Below are positions 34,276 to 46,712 of a DNA stretch of 64,000 nt, one piece after another. The notes under the pieces are model-generated. The model was not told the DNA's origin, searched no databases, and worked only from the letters and a program-made list of their open reading frames with translations. The translations under genes were made by a program, and so were the position numbers. How positions within the stretch are numbered: the stretch's first letter is position 1; each line of letters opens with the position of its first letter. This DNA is from Paragonimus westermani (taxonomy: Eukaryota > Platyhelminthes > Trematoda > Plagiorchiida > Troglotrematidae): the NCBI GenBank assembly GCA_008508345.1, contig QNGE01000948.1, forward strand, positions 53,188 to 117,187, in the 5' to 3' direction.

Positions 34276-36826
34276 TCCAATACTTCTTTTTTTCGCATAT
34301 TTTTCTGCTACCCTGTATAGAAAGAATAATTATCCGTTTGCTGTTCGTTTTGTTCTATCCAACTGAGAAGTGATCTTGCGACTGTTTTTCATAGTGTCAT
34401 GATGTGCGTTTGAACCACAATCTACTGCTTCGTTTCGTTTAAGTTTGTTTTGCCATGTTGCTCATTAACATTTGGAAAAATATGACGCGCACTTATTACA
34501 AGGAAACTACATTACCGGTCAGTTAGTTGGTTGTGGCTTGCTTGGTTCATTACGTTACACTCGTTCATTCGTTTAACTCTACAGGTTGGCCATAGACCAG
34601 GTAGGCGGAACACCTGAACGAACCCCCGTCGGTGACATTAATAGGTCAAGCAGACTGTTTCCAATATCATGGGCAGTACAAAGTGTTCTTGTTTGGACGG
34701 TCTTGTATGGGTTACCTAGTACGCGGTGGACTTCTCGAGAGTCTTCATCTACATTCACTTCGTGCTCACTTTTGACCAAACGAGCACGGATAGTGCTGCT
34801 GGCTGATCATGGCTCACTGTGCTCCAACTAAATTGGTTGGTGCTGCCGGACCCGTTACAAAAATTATCTGTGACTAATATCACATGCTTCACAGGGACAA
34901 GTGAAAAGGTTGGTGTCGTGGACGTTTTATGAAATGATCTGAAGATGCGATGAAATCGATATGGTGAAGATCCTGCCGTTCACATAGTTGAATCTGTTTG
35001 TTAGCCGTTTTGCGGCATTTCCACCTTTGGACAGCACTTGGATATACACGTGTTTCCTTCTTACATAATGCGTTTCAGGTTTGGATGGTGTTCTGATTGT
35101 ACGTCCGGCGAAAAATCTTCCGTGAGTGATGTCATCATGGATTAGGTTCTGCTGGAATTAACCTTTTTGTTAAGCAGATCATGTATACTCTTCCAAGCTG
35201 GCAACGCGTAAACTGTTTTTAAAAGCACAAATCTGTCCAGGTATTATTTAGGCAAACGGTCTTATGCACTACCGTCTGTTCACCGGTCTCATTGGACATC
35301 TAGAAAGGATATACGACTTTTAACCTATTCCTTGAGCATAAAGTCCGTAGACTGGTGGGCACGATTGGACCTGTGGAGTGCCGTGCGCAGATTATCATGA
35401 ACGCTAGCAGTGATTTCTGCCATGTTGAGCCTGTCGAAATCAAGCCGCTCGATCCACTATTGTTTCATCAGTATCGGTTTGTTCAGGCGCTCCGTCTACC
35501 CTGAACAAGTCAACGGAATCTGTGGTCAACTTGCGAGGATGCACCAACGAACGAGTGCAACGTGATAGTCCAAACGAGTCGTCAACTGATAGCTCTGTAA
35601 TTTGGTTTCTCCACGATTCGTATGGACAATATTACTATCTGACTTTATTAACCTTTTATATGATTGCGCTAGCTTGGAGTTGAAATACCGAAAACGTGTT
35701 CGTTTATGTTTGATACCTCCTAGTGTTTCTCAGAATTGAGGTAGTCATCGATTGTCGTTTGTGAAATCTTTACCTTCCGCTCCATTGACATCGAAAAGTG
35801 TGCACAAGTCGAATGTATGCATGTTCACAGTGGACTTCCACTTTGGAAGTTATTTGATTTCGGTAACTTTTTCTAAGCCGCCCTGAAAGGTAGGACTTTG
35901 TGGGCTCATCCCTCCAACCAGATCTTACCATTTCACGCACCGGTTGATTATAAAGTTGTGGGGATTTCCAAATGTTTTTACAACAAATACAATACTTGGA
36001 AACAAGTTTATCTATCATACCTCACAAGTTAGAGGTTCCGTTTACTCTAATGATTAAGGTTGTCCTATTCATTAGTCTGGACTTGTTAGCTGTTGTTTTG
36101 AAAGCTTTACATCTCCGTCTCTCGATGAAAGCAGAAGTTCGATTTTCGTCTATTACAAGGGCGTGTACGTTTTACTCCATATATTTGGGACCGGTTAACC
36201 AAGCCCTTCCGTCTATCACTGTTTTTAATGGTATGTCAGCCCTTGGTACCAATGTTTTATATCCATACGACTCTTGGCATGGCTGTGCCTGTGTGCCAAT
36301 AAACTGCCCGAACTCTTGTACTTACAACAAAGGAAGTTGGTTTCTCGAGAAAGACAGCTGACTCGAATTCCCTCGTTGCAGAATAGAGATTGTTTTGTGG
36401 TGGGCTGAGGGTAACTCCCGGATTCTTACATTTACTTACAAACCTCGCCCCAACCAGGAGGCTTGATAGTTTGGTTCGTTGAACCTTTTCTCACTGACCA
36501 GTCCCACCTAAGTCACTTCTGTTGTCACTTCAGCACTGCCCTGTTCACTTCAACAGGTCATCGTTGTACACTGTATCATTGTCCAGTCTCTTCGTTGGTT
36601 TGCACTCCCCGAGGTCCATTCTACTTTCCTCAAAACATTTAGGCTTCAGAGCAACAAAATCAAACGTCTGTTCAACTGTTTGTAATTATTCCCTAGTCAT
36701 CATTCTCATCAACAGTGTACCTTCATAACCATTCCACTCATGTATTACAGTATGCTTTGGGTGCTGTAATCTAGTCAATCTAATGTATTTATCTCTCCAT
36801 CTCCGTACGTCCGTTTGATTTTTCAG
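34276..36826. other. intergenic, no gene recognised
   Basis: Frames such as 34579-34831 (both strands) and 35972-36361 (129 codons, +) show no domain. A non-coding first exon of the next gene is expected in this interval because its start ATG follows a splice acceptor. Confidence 0.4.
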
Positions 36827-36844
36827 AGGTACATTCACGAGCAC

Positions 36845-37256
36845 ATGGCAAGCTTTGGCGTCTCACGATTGGTTCCATGGTATGTACGTTCGAGAGCTAC
36901 TCCATTATTTCCGAGCTTTGTGGAGAGAAGATCTGGATTCCTTCAAATCCACATCGATCGCCCTTCGGGCGAGCCGAACCGCATATCAAAGGCTTCATTC
37001 TCCATAAACGATCTGCTTAATCACCACTTTTCTGATAAAAAGCTTCAAACCAGACTCGACGAGTTGCTGATTTTGGCAGACTCCGAGTCACAGTTGGGTC
37101 GTTGGCTAAAAGATTCAAAAAGCCATTCCCCGATTGATTCTAAGGACAGACTGAACCGGTACCTCATCGGACCTTTGGGTCAGCAATTAAACTTGACAGT
37201 CGTTGCTGCTGTGAAGCTGCTCCGGTTTGTCTGTTCCACCACGGATGAATTTATGT
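36845..37256 (+). CDS. mTERF-like exon 1
   Basis: Acceptor GATTTTTCAG ends at 36826, and the first ATG in frame follows at 36845. Contains a targeting-like N terminus and a helical segment (LQTRLDELLILADSES). Donor GTGAGT at 37257, phase 1. Confidence 0.6.
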
Positions 37257-40121
37257 GTGAGTCGTGGTTACGCATTTAAAAGTTCGTTTTCTTGAATATT
37301 CTACGATACCTCGATAGATATTCTTGAGTTATCGTGAGCTTGAAACTTGTTTGGTAGGTAACTCAAACACTCTATGGTATACCTCTACTGAGTTATTGAG
37401 AACCACCTTTTTGTTACGATGCTGAGTTATAATATGCCTTCCTTACCTTATCGTGCTATTAATGGGCGAATATTTTTGGAGTTCTTCAAGGGAGGATTTT
37501 ACGCTGTTTCGCCATTTGCGACGAGTGTGTCCTAAGTTCTTTTTATATCACGGAGTTGTGGTTTGATTCTCTGAACATTATGAAATCTTGGTTGGTCTTC
37601 AATGATTGACCATCATCCACAGTTTATGTATCACCTACTCTGTTTGATATCGATCTTATCTTTGGGACGTGTTTGTCAAGGCGTTTCATGACTATATTGA
37701 ATTTGGAGGCGGTAATTATAGACTCTTCTGCAAGACGTTGCAGTGTTTTTAAACATCTTAGACCCAACTATCTCATTCGCTTTCAACTCACATGATTTGC
37801 TTTTTTCTTGTCTAATAGTGGGTCATCTTCGTTGAATCGTATATCACATACAAGCATATCGACAGAATATTGGTAATATCGATTCTCACGTTAACAAATA
37901 TCTTTAGTATCATTATCCATAAGTAGGTTCGAAGCTGCTATGGTTGCGCCTTCCGACGATAGCTGTTAGATTACTGATGAGTAGTCGGGGATTTGGTTTA
38001 TTTTCATGTCGACCATCACTGCTGTTAGGTTTGTTCAGCTTAGGCTATTTCACACTACTGAGATTGTGTTAGTAGCTACATTTTTACAGATGCATTTCGT
38101 GTGTCCATCTTCGGAAACATTTTCCGACACCATTCATTCATTCACTCTTCTGTAGCTTCCGGTTCACTTGGTGGGAGGCTTTCGTATCCAGCTCAATTTC
38201 GTCTGGAGTTGTTGAATCCCAACCGCATTCTTGTCGACCTGTTCGATCCGTTATCTCACGTTGGGGTTCGACACCCACATAAATTACTGGCTGCATGTCC
38301 GGAGCTTCTGCTTTCCAGCGCCACTCGGGTGGAATCACTCAACTCCAGTCATGAAACCGTTTTTACACAAGCCTTGGATGAATTACGTAGTCTGCTTCCA
38401 CGTAACGATCTGATCTCATTACTTAACCGTTTCCCAGGTGAGTTGTGTGTGTGCATGAATATTTGGTGCGTTAATTTTGTTCGTGCACTCATTCTTCCCA
38501 TGTTTTGTGCTTCTGCTGGTCTCAGTAAGGTTTTTTCGTTTTCTCAATTTTAAAGTTACTTTTAAAAAGGTGGTGGTAGTCGTGCAGTATGCATATGTCC
38601 TGAATACTGGCACATCAAAGGAGGCACACTCAAGCCGGTTGGTACCCCATGACGTCACCGTCTCTACTTTCTATTCGTCTGTGATGCACTAGACTGTAGT
38701 TCTTTGCTGACCTGTTCAAAGTTCTCTACTTTAGCCATACAAGGTGATCGGTTAGTTATCTTGTTGCCCAAATTCGTGATTATCGCATCTTCATCATGGG
38801 ACACTTCGGAATTCTTGCCGGCGAACAAGGTGTATGTAAAAGTAATTTGTTTTACTCGAGTCTGAACGTGAACAGTTAAACTCTAATGACTAAACATCCA
38901 AATTTATCCACTATATACTGCGTTATTTTTCCTTTCGATTTGACGATCGTGCTATGAGCGATGAAACTACAGTTCTCTTCAATTTTTGACGTGCTTGCTA
39001 AACAAACATGTTTTTATGTGATCACGCATTGATTCCTCGAAGCAAGCCTGCCATCCTTTCTCGATAGGTAGCATGAGGAATCTTAAAATATTCGGATGTA
39101 TTCTTCCGTCTTCCAAACTATACAATTGCTATCTATAATTGACGTGCAAAATTATGTAGACGTTTGGTGGAACTGCTCTACACGTTTTCTGTTACCTCTG
39201 ACGGATTATGTCTGCTCTATCTATTTCCGTGTGATTAGTACACACAGGTACATCTTCATCGCCTTTCGGCGTTCACATTTTCTGATTATTTTGCTGCCGA
39301 AACTTGGCTCATTTAATGTTGGTGTTAACATGAGGTTTAGTTCAATAGCTTTGGTTTATCATTGGAGTTTATCAGGTGCTATCATTCTCCTTTACTGAGC
39401 AAGCTGTTTGTCCAATCACGTACGTCTATTCTTTTGTTTGTTCATCGTCAACCCTTGAATATCAAGAATGGTTTACATGCTGTAATGCTTGGTCTGCCGA
39501 TATTCATTTTATCGATTCAAGATACTATTAGGTGCCGTTGATCACTGCTGATACACGTTTATCTGAGCTTTCTAAATGCCAAAACGGTCGTTACACCGTT
39601 TGTGTATCAATGCGGAGACTAAACGCTAGTAGAGTTCAAGATTGAGCTTTGTAATACATTCGCTTGGAGGTTTCCTTTATTCAACTGTAGAGTTTGGTAC
39701 AATTTTTTGGGCCATTTCTATCAGTTAGTTAACGCTGATCTGTTCAGTTTGATATCTGATTTCCATACTTGCATTGTTTGCCTACTTCCCACCCGACTCT
39801 CCCTGTTTGTCTGGCTTCGTAGGTGTACTCGTCCGATCTAAACAGGAATTACGAGAAATGCATACCTACTTGACTGAGCAGATGGGCTTACAGTCCACGG
39901 AATCGGTGCGTGCTACGCAGATGCGAACGCATAGGCACTTTCTGCGCCATGCGACTGGCTTACGCTTGGCCAGCTGTCCAGCTTGGTGTCTGCCGTTGGC
40001 ACACGTGCGCGCTCGACACTCTATGGCTGTGCTAGCCGGCTGCTGGCCTCCTGTGAAGTCGTCGTCCGCAGAACGGAAAGGTGGGTATCGTAGCACTGTC
40101 TGCCATGCCGCTAACTCTTGA
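36845..40121 (+). CDS. probable mitochondrial mTERF-like protein, 3 exons
   Basis: mTERF proteins are mitochondrial helical-repeat proteins that act in organelle transcription or ribosome assembly. Exons 36845-37256, 38090-38437 and 39823-40121 join in phases 1 and 1 and encode about 352 residues, a usual family length. The start MASFGVSRLVPWYVRSR is Arg-rich and free of acidic residues, as in a mitochondrial targeting peptide. The second and third exons show mTERF-type units: HPHKLLAACPELLLSS, then LISLLNRFPGVLVRSKQELR with EMHTYLTEQMGL, and RLASCPAWCLPLAHVRARHS. The last exon could instead splice at GTGGGT (40081) to a further exon. The family call is moderate; it could be another organellar helical protein. 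Confidence 0.5.
38090..38437 (+). CDS. mTERF-like exon 2
   Basis: Acceptor CATTTTTACAG; donor GTGAGT at 38438; phase 1 in and out. Joined reading YAFRVSIFGNIF to LISLLNRFPG. Reading past the donor gives a stop at 38553. Confidence 0.6.
39823..40121 (+). CDS. mTERF-like exon 3 (probable last)
   Basis: Acceptor CTGGCTTCGTAG at 39822, phase 1. Reads GVLVRSKQELREMHTYLTEQ and ends at TGA 40119-40121, about 220 bp before the gypsy relic begins. Confidence 0.5.
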
Positions 40122-42324
40122 GATCAAATTGCGATTGAATTTTTCATGTGTTCATGGTGCATGTGCAGTCGCTTCGAGCGGTGTGGTGTCGTGTTTTTTG
40201 TTGATCTGCTGCGCGTTTCCAGATTAATGCTTGTGGGATACACGTTACGGCCTAACTAATTTAGAGGCCGTTGGACATAGATAACAGAGTATTGATTCCA
40301 ACAGGTGAGTGTTACGTTATGGATACACGCTTTTAATTACCTATCTTGAGGGGGATACTTCAGCTGAGATGCTCTGTTTCGGGAAACACGCCAATTCCCC
40401 GTGAATATTGTGGCAATGGCTAATCAAGTACATTGGCAAGTGCCCTTCATAGTCGGCACGGACATGTGCCACTTCACCCCTTGGCTGTCCGCTTACGCCC
40501 ATCACTGTACTATTTGGCTCTCTATTTGGTCCACCTTCTGAGTTGGTTTTCTGGATGGTCACAAACCCTTTTAATGATCTAGTTTGTGACCATGTTGTCT
40601 TCGGATTAAGTGACAAATGAGCTCCGTCCGGAGGCCAGTCTCTTCTCTGTGCTCTCATGTGTTAGTCTCAAGTAGTGAGGTTGGCTGGCAAGTTACGAAC
40701 TAGTCGTGCATTCTCCATAATCCGTTGTTCATTACCGTTGACCGTCGTTCCGTTATCCGCCGTTCCACTAACCGTTATTCCGTTATCTGTTTACGTGCTG
40801 GTAGGCCGTTGATCCACTTACACCACTGTTTCGGCTGTTTAGTGACCCAGTGAAGTCGGTATGCACGTAATTGACGGTTCTTCAGGTATTGACCAGGACT
40901 CTTTCACTGGGAAATTGGCAAACAATGCACACTCAAAATTGCCTTAGCAAAGTTTGTTGGTGGCGGAACCCATGTGAGGCCAATATGCACGTCATTCCAT
41001 TCATCCGAATGTCACTGGGGTGGCGCCGGTTAGGTTGCTGTAAAACTCATGTTCTGGGTTCGCGTAGAACGATCACAGGTCTATAAAACACGATGTGGAA
41101 ATCGACGATAGACAGACTGTTTGATGAAAACGCTGTTCATTCTCACCATTAAGGTGATCCTGAGGCCACCCGTTGGTAAGATATCGCTGCTTGTGGCATA
41201 TCTGATGTGATTGCGGACAGATTTCTAATGGATTCTTTTGCCACGTACTTCACATTCTGGTCAGACAAAGTTGCCATAACCACAATTTCCTCGTTTTCCA
41301 TGGTGCATGAGGCAATCAGCCCAATGCTGATTGTCGATTGACAACCGATAATTAGTCGTAGCCAAGGAGCATGGCTTCCGGTGCTTGAAGCGGTCTTCTG
41401 TGTATACCGGAACGCCTTTCTTTGATCCGAGTGCTGCAAGCAGCTGTTTATGACCGGTCGTCGGAATAAAATGGCCTTCATTAAACATTTTCTGAAATCC
41501 CATCACCGCGACTATAATTGTCAACACTTTGTTTTCGGTCTGACCGTGGCTGCTGTCCGCCCTGGTTAGCGTCCCGCGTGAGTTGTTACATTCCCAGGAC
41601 CATCCAGGAATCTGTTAGACATGACTACGTCATTACCGCAGTTTGAGGCGTTTGAGACCACTACAGTTGAAGTGGATAAGGAGCGAAAATGGTCATAGCA
41701 CGATCAAGGGCATTTTGACATTTAGAAATTCAACTCCGTACTTCATCCTCTCTCAGAAGTTGGTTTAGCGGCCCTTGTATATGATGCATCACGGGTTAGA
41801 GAATACTGTAGTCGCCCACCAATCCTAAGAGTGATCTCAGCACTGCGACTTCGGATGAGTGGAGCATTCATTCATTTGCGACCACGTTGGCTGCGTCAAA
41901 ACTGTGGTCGTGCAGGCCACTAATAAACCCCCAGGTACTTGATCGATTGCATAAGCCTATTGCACGAAGATGAAACCCAGATTCCTGAGTTAGGCTGGGG
42001 ACGTGGTCAAGCCATTCGTAAAAATCATCAGGATTGGTGCCCGTCACCATGCTGTCCAGGTATGTCGCTGCCCCATGAATGTCAATCTCCGTTGTGTCCA
42101 TGATCTGCTAGAAGATTGGTATCGTTCTTTCTACTCCAGAAGAAGAGTGACGGTGATGGAACAATCCTCGATGGGTGTTGATGGCCATCACTTTTTTGGA
42201 ATTTTCATCGAATTCAGTTAACAAGTAAGTTTCGGTCGGCGCGATTTTGGCAAACCATCTGCCACCACTGAGCTTTGTATGTGCGCCCTCGGAAACTGGA
42301 AAATGCTACTGGTGTTTTAAGATA

Positions 42325-43170
42325 TCCGCAGTGACATCACTAACCGATCATGACTTTCTCCTACTGTTTTATCCTTTATTTCTTCTACCTTTCATGTGCC
42401 TTCGGGCGATAATTGTTTTCTGAGGCCAAGACAACTGGTAAACATTGGCGCCTTCATGTCAGCCTGTAATATTGCTGATGAGATATCAGCGAGGATAGCA
42501 AAGGCACGAGTTGTCTTTGCCAAACTGCGTCATCTGTGGCGTCCGAAAGATGTTCGGTTGTCGCTGAAAGGAAGGGTGTATAACGCCTGTGTGCGTTCCA
42601 TTTCGCTGTATGGTTCGGAAACGTGGCCTGTTCACAGGAAGGATATCAACAGGCTTGCTGTGTTTGACCATCGTTGTCTCCACCAATTGGCCCACATAAA
42701 GTGTACTGATCGCGTGAACAATGTGGCAGTTCGCCGGCGCGTATTCCGCAACGCTCGGGATGCGCGGTCAATTGGTCAACTAATTACGTTGCACAGCTTG
42801 CGATGGTTGGGTCAGGTGCTCCGTATGCCAGCTGAGCGTTTACCGTACCGGGCATTATATAATGAGCCTACCAGCGGTTGGGTAAAACGGCGTGGTGGTC
42901 AAGCAACAACATGATCACGAAATATGAAGACCTTGACTGCTCCACTGAGCAAAGTGGGCAGGTATCGCCTGCCTGGATGGGTTCCTCGTGATCACTCAAA
43001 CCGCTGGTTAAATACACTATCCGATTTGGCGCTGTGTCGCAGTCAATGACGTACCTGTATCCATACCATTTCTAGTTCTTCCGCTTAGTCTTCTTTAACC
43101 TTTGTTGACCTTTGTAGTAATGTTTCCTTCTAGGATATTCCACGTCACTGTTGAAGTGAGCGGCGGCCGT
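42325..43170 (+). mobile_element. internally deleted RTE element inserted in gypsy 1
   Basis: The first 135 bp resemble the 5' leader of the RTE copies at 50445-50580 (GGCAGTGACATC, then GATAATTGTT and CCAAGACAACTG). At about 42465 the sequence jumps to the RTE C-terminal region: ADEISARIAKARVVFAKLRH, VYNACVRSISLYGSETWP, FDHRCLHQLAHIK and HSLRWLGQVLRMPAERLPY. The whole endonuclease and the RT catalytic core are missing. The frame stays open from 42396 to 42911; the TGA at 42912 is followed in the same frame by further RTE-like sequence (KTLTAPLSKVGRYRLPGW) up to 43049. The 3' untranslated part ends with the GTTGAAGTGAGCGGCGGCC block. It is nearly identical over its 3' part to the inverted copy at 51033-51616. 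Confidence 0.75.
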
Positions 43171-43868
43171 GGCTTGGTTCTCGATCTACTGACTGATTTG
43201 GGTCTTTCACGTTGGTGCACAACTGGCTACGTGATACGTTCAAAGAGCCCATTTTCTCAAGCCATCCAAGCTCCAGAAGATTCCGTTTGGAGCGATAGAT
43301 CTTGCCACTTTTTAGACATTACTGTGCTCGATGTCACGATTTAACTCCCCGTTCAACGCCATTTTCCCTTCAGACACCATCTGGACTGAATGTTCTGTTT
43401 TCTTTTACACTATCAGCTGATGTTTCTTCACGTTTGTCGCAAAGCCAGCAGAATATCAATGCAAGTACCCACTTACATTCTTTCCCAGTTGTCGCTGAAT
43501 TCCTCCGACAAATGTTCATAACGTGCAGCGAAGCTACGATCGGAAATAGCTTAAACAGCTTTGCCTGTTGTTTATTCGACTTCTTTCAGTTGTTCCTTGA
43601 CATCGACGGTGGAACTACACGTCTCGTGTCCGAACCGGTTATATTTTTCACGCTTGCACCGTCTGAATTGTTATACTGGCACCTAGTATCACTCACCGCA
43701 TTTTCGACTTTTAGCTAGGGCTTACGGTGCATGCTTCGCCCAAGACTTCTCCGTTTGGACGAACGCCGCGAAATAACGGACTGCAGCTGACCCCAACCGT
43801 TCACTGAGGATTGTATCATGTTCAAGGTTGACCAAGTGTTGACACTCGGCAGTCACAGCTGGCAGTCA

Positions 43869-43899
43869 TGTCAGAATTCTGTTGTTTAGAATTCTGACA
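43869..43899. repeat. perfect 12-bp inverted repeat, 7-nt loop
   Basis: TGTCAGAATTCT, then GTTGTTT, then AGAATTCTGACA. It sits within the decayed gag of gypsy 1. May be chance or a remnant of a small insertion. Confidence 0.6.
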
Positions 43900-44400
43900 C
43901 GAACATCAACTCTTATCAGTTGTAGACCGCAGACAGATACTATGCACTTGAACTGCTCTTCGAATATTGTCGGCAACTAGAACTTTTCACACTCGGTTCA
44001 CCGCACTCACGTAGGTGACAAAATCATCATGACCGTTTTTCACCAACTTGGGTTATTGGTACCAGGTGTTGAACAAAGGTGACTGACCTGAAAATACTCA
44101 TCAGCCTCTCTGATGCTCTGTTGGAAGTGGAATCGCGAGGTTTCTTTGATAAGATAGAATCAGTATAATTTGAATACTCTATCGTACTGAACTTCCAAAG
44201 ACGTAATCGCCATGTTCCCCCATCACTCATATCAGCCAACTCCATTTGGAAGGTATCTTTCTGACAGCTGAACCGCGATTTGAATTTCACTCCGACCTCG
44301 GTACCATGAACGAATTCATTGATGTCGTTTGCTACGGCGTCTACCCTCGAAACCGGCCTGGTCTTCGAATTTCCTGACACGGGTAGGCGTCAAAGATCCA

Positions 44401-45099
44401 GTCAACTTTGTCTGAGTCCTATCAGACTGCGCGTATTGCTGTCGTAGAGTCGGCTTCATTTCTTCCGCCGAAATTGCCGTTGCTTTTGTGAGCTCCGTAT
44501 AGAGCGCTGGAAGCTATCGGTTCTTAAATCTATCCTACACTAATTTCATTTCATCTGAAACCCCATCTCCACTTTGAGGTTTACACACATGCAGCAAAGC
44601 CCAGAAAATAAAGTATTTCGTATGGCTACCTGGCTACTGTAATGATGTTGTACTCGTCTCGAACCGTTCTCATCTAAACCCCTTCCCAAAGGTAACAAAC
44701 TTAACTGGTTAACACTGACAAAAAGCATTAAAATCGTCCATGTTTTAAGACCAACAAAATAAGTGTCTTCCCATTGTTATCACCGCATTTCTCGCTCTAC
44801 ATTTTCTCATTTCTGGTCCACCCATCGTGTTTGCTAATTGTATCGATCCTATGATTTTGAATTTGAACACGGTTCTATCTTCAAGTGTATATATATATAA
44901 TCTGAAATATGTAAAAGAGGCACGCACTGAATAGTGAGCGATTTATTGACTTTTCAAGTGCACATTGGGACCCGTTATCAAACAACTGTGTCGGGATTGA
45001 ATTGTTCTGCTGCTCATCGTCCTTGCATGTCGGTTTGTGTTCGCTCGATTTTTGTTTCAATGTCAACGGTGCTGACGTATTGGTTGTCTATATCTGAAC
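44401..45099. other. between gypsy 1 and PLE; no gene
   Basis: The 5' LTR and leader of gypsy 1 would be expected here, but no terminal repeat copy was found elsewhere in the window. Short TA run at 44888-44900. Confidence 0.35.
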
Positions 45100-46400
45100 G
45101 AACTTCGCGAACAGAAAAACTTCCGGTACAAGCCGTTCTCTTTTCATTCTCTCCCACGCGACCACTTTCGCATGCTCTACGTTTACCTCGTGATCTGTGT
45201 CTGTGCGGTGATGCGATCTAGAGACAGCTCGTCGTATCGCCTTTTTTTCGTACACAAGTGTGCGCAGCTGCCTGTCTCCCTCCAATACTGTTTGTCACAT
45301 CAGAGGCATGGAATCGCGTAGACCACGTCTGATTGTTACTATGGTTCTACCTGATCCTTAGCGTTCACCAGAGCTGAACGGAGTGTTGTGTTTGGCCTGT
45401 ATGATATTTGGGTGTCCAGTGGTTGAAGCATTCTTTATGCTGTTTCAAATTTGCCGTCAATATACGGCACTGTCAGTCTCTTTTTGGGTTCTGCGTGTTC
45501 AGTTCTCGTGGACCCCTTGATGGATGCCTTTATGATACCACAAGGGTACCCATTGGTAGTGAGCAATTTGAACAAGCGTTCTCGTTCTTCCCTTTTGAGT
45601 TCGGCTGAGCTAAAGTGCGTGTCTGCAAGTCAAACTAATGTTCGCACGCAGCGTTTAAGTTGACACGCTAGATGAATGTTATCGAGACTGAGAATGACAT
45701 CAGTTGTTGTCGGTTTACGATAGACAGTGATTTTAAGCTTGCCATCAGATCTTCTTATAATCGATACATCGGCGAAAGCCAGGCGGGAATTTTGTTCTAC
45801 TTCGCATGTAAAGGTTATTCCATTTATTATGATATTCAGACAACTGTGGAATTTGTCAAGCTGAATCCAAGGTGAGACAACGAATGCCGTTCACATATCG
45901 AAGCCACAATTTGGGTATGAATGTCTGAAAGGCTTCAGATTCAAAGTGCTTCATTATGATGTCTGCAAGAAATCCCAATATATTTGAACCCACTGGTGTG
46001 CCTCTTTTCTGTAGGTAGACTCGGCCATCAAATTGCAGATAAGTCTCCATTCGGAGCTCCACTAACTGAATCAATTCTTTTGCAGGAAGATTCGTCCTGT
46101 TGCAGAGGCGATCGTCCTCAGTTATCAGGAGTCTCGGACTTTCTATCCCAAGTTTCTTCGATGTCAATGAAAAGCGACGTAATATCGAAAGAATCCAGTG
46201 CATCATCTTGTTGCAAATCCAGACCCTTCATCTGTCTCAGGAAATCTGCTGAGTTGTTCGCATCACGATTCTCCTAAGGCAAAAGTGGTCAGAAAATAGG
46301 AAAGAGGAACTTCGTCTGTTGATAATTCGGGGCCGTCCTGGATGCAACGATTGATCTCAGTGATACTTGGTCTTTGTGGACCTTTGGTAGCTTATACAAT
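45100..46400 (-). pseudogene. Penelope-like element with reverse transcriptase and GIY-YIG endonuclease
   Basis: PLEs encode an RT related to telomerase, followed by a GIY-YIG nuclease. The order on the minus strand fits. RT starts YRLYKLPKVHKDQVSLRSIV (46400-46340), then SADFLRQMKGL and DALDSFDITSLF. Next are YLQFDGRVYLQKRGTPVGSN and KLWLRYVNGIR near 45890, where the catalytic YVDD is YVNG. Then LKITVYRKPTTTDVILSLD and KREERERLFKLLTTNGYP. GIY-YIG follows at 45345-45244: VVYAIPC, CDKQYW, RETGSC. Frame changes and stops throughout; both active sites are damaged. The 5' edge lies near a TA microsatellite at 46405-46430. Confidence 0.82.
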
Positions 46401-46440
46401 CTATACATATATAGATATATATATATGTATACATCTATTG

Positions 46441-46712
46441 TAGTTGACAGGTATATCGCCTTTCATCCTCGGCATTATGCTTTGTTTTTTTCTGTAGATT
46501 ACGTGTTTTACCACACTCAGTGTGTTTCATTCCATAAGAATTTGCTACTGGTTCCCTCTTCATTTGTCTCAGAATGATCACCACATATGAGCTGTCGTCT
46601 TCACGTTACCATGTTGATACCTCCCGCACTATTTGGACCAACTCTTCCCCTTCGGAATGTGATGATTTTCAAATTCTCTCGTCGTTCGTATACATTGGAC
46701 TTCTCATGCATA
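46441..46712 (-). pseudogene. fragment of gypsy lineage 2
   Basis: About 270 bp matches 49029-49282 and 52098-52351, with scattered substitutions and a small insertion. In gypsy 2 this interval lies between RNase H and the integrase catalytic part. The similarity ends where the RTE tail at 46713 begins. Confidence 0.65.

Larger units (their letters stand above)
40341..44400 (-). pseudogene. Ty3/gypsy LTR retrotransposon 1, split by an RTE insertion
   Basis: The order on the minus strand is gag, zinc knuckle, RT, RNase H, integrase. Gag (44380-43780): ELADMSDGGTWRLRLWKFST, IEYSNYTDSILSKKPRD, then EEQFKCIVSVCGLQ and LPAVTAECQHLVNLEHDT. A Cys/His knuckle trace follows near 43650. RT begins LGWLEKMGSLNVSRSQLC (43300-43180), is interrupted by the RTE at 42325-43170, and resumes with SGGRWFAKI, KVMAINTHRGLF and TYLDSMVTG (active-site DD degraded to DS). 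RNase H has LLAALGSKKGVPVYTEDRF (41527-41149); integrase has VAHVRADYEGHLP (about 40480). Many frameshifts. No LTRs were identified. The 'GSKKGIPVYTANRLQRW'-type motif fits trematode gypsy elements. Confidence 0.82.
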
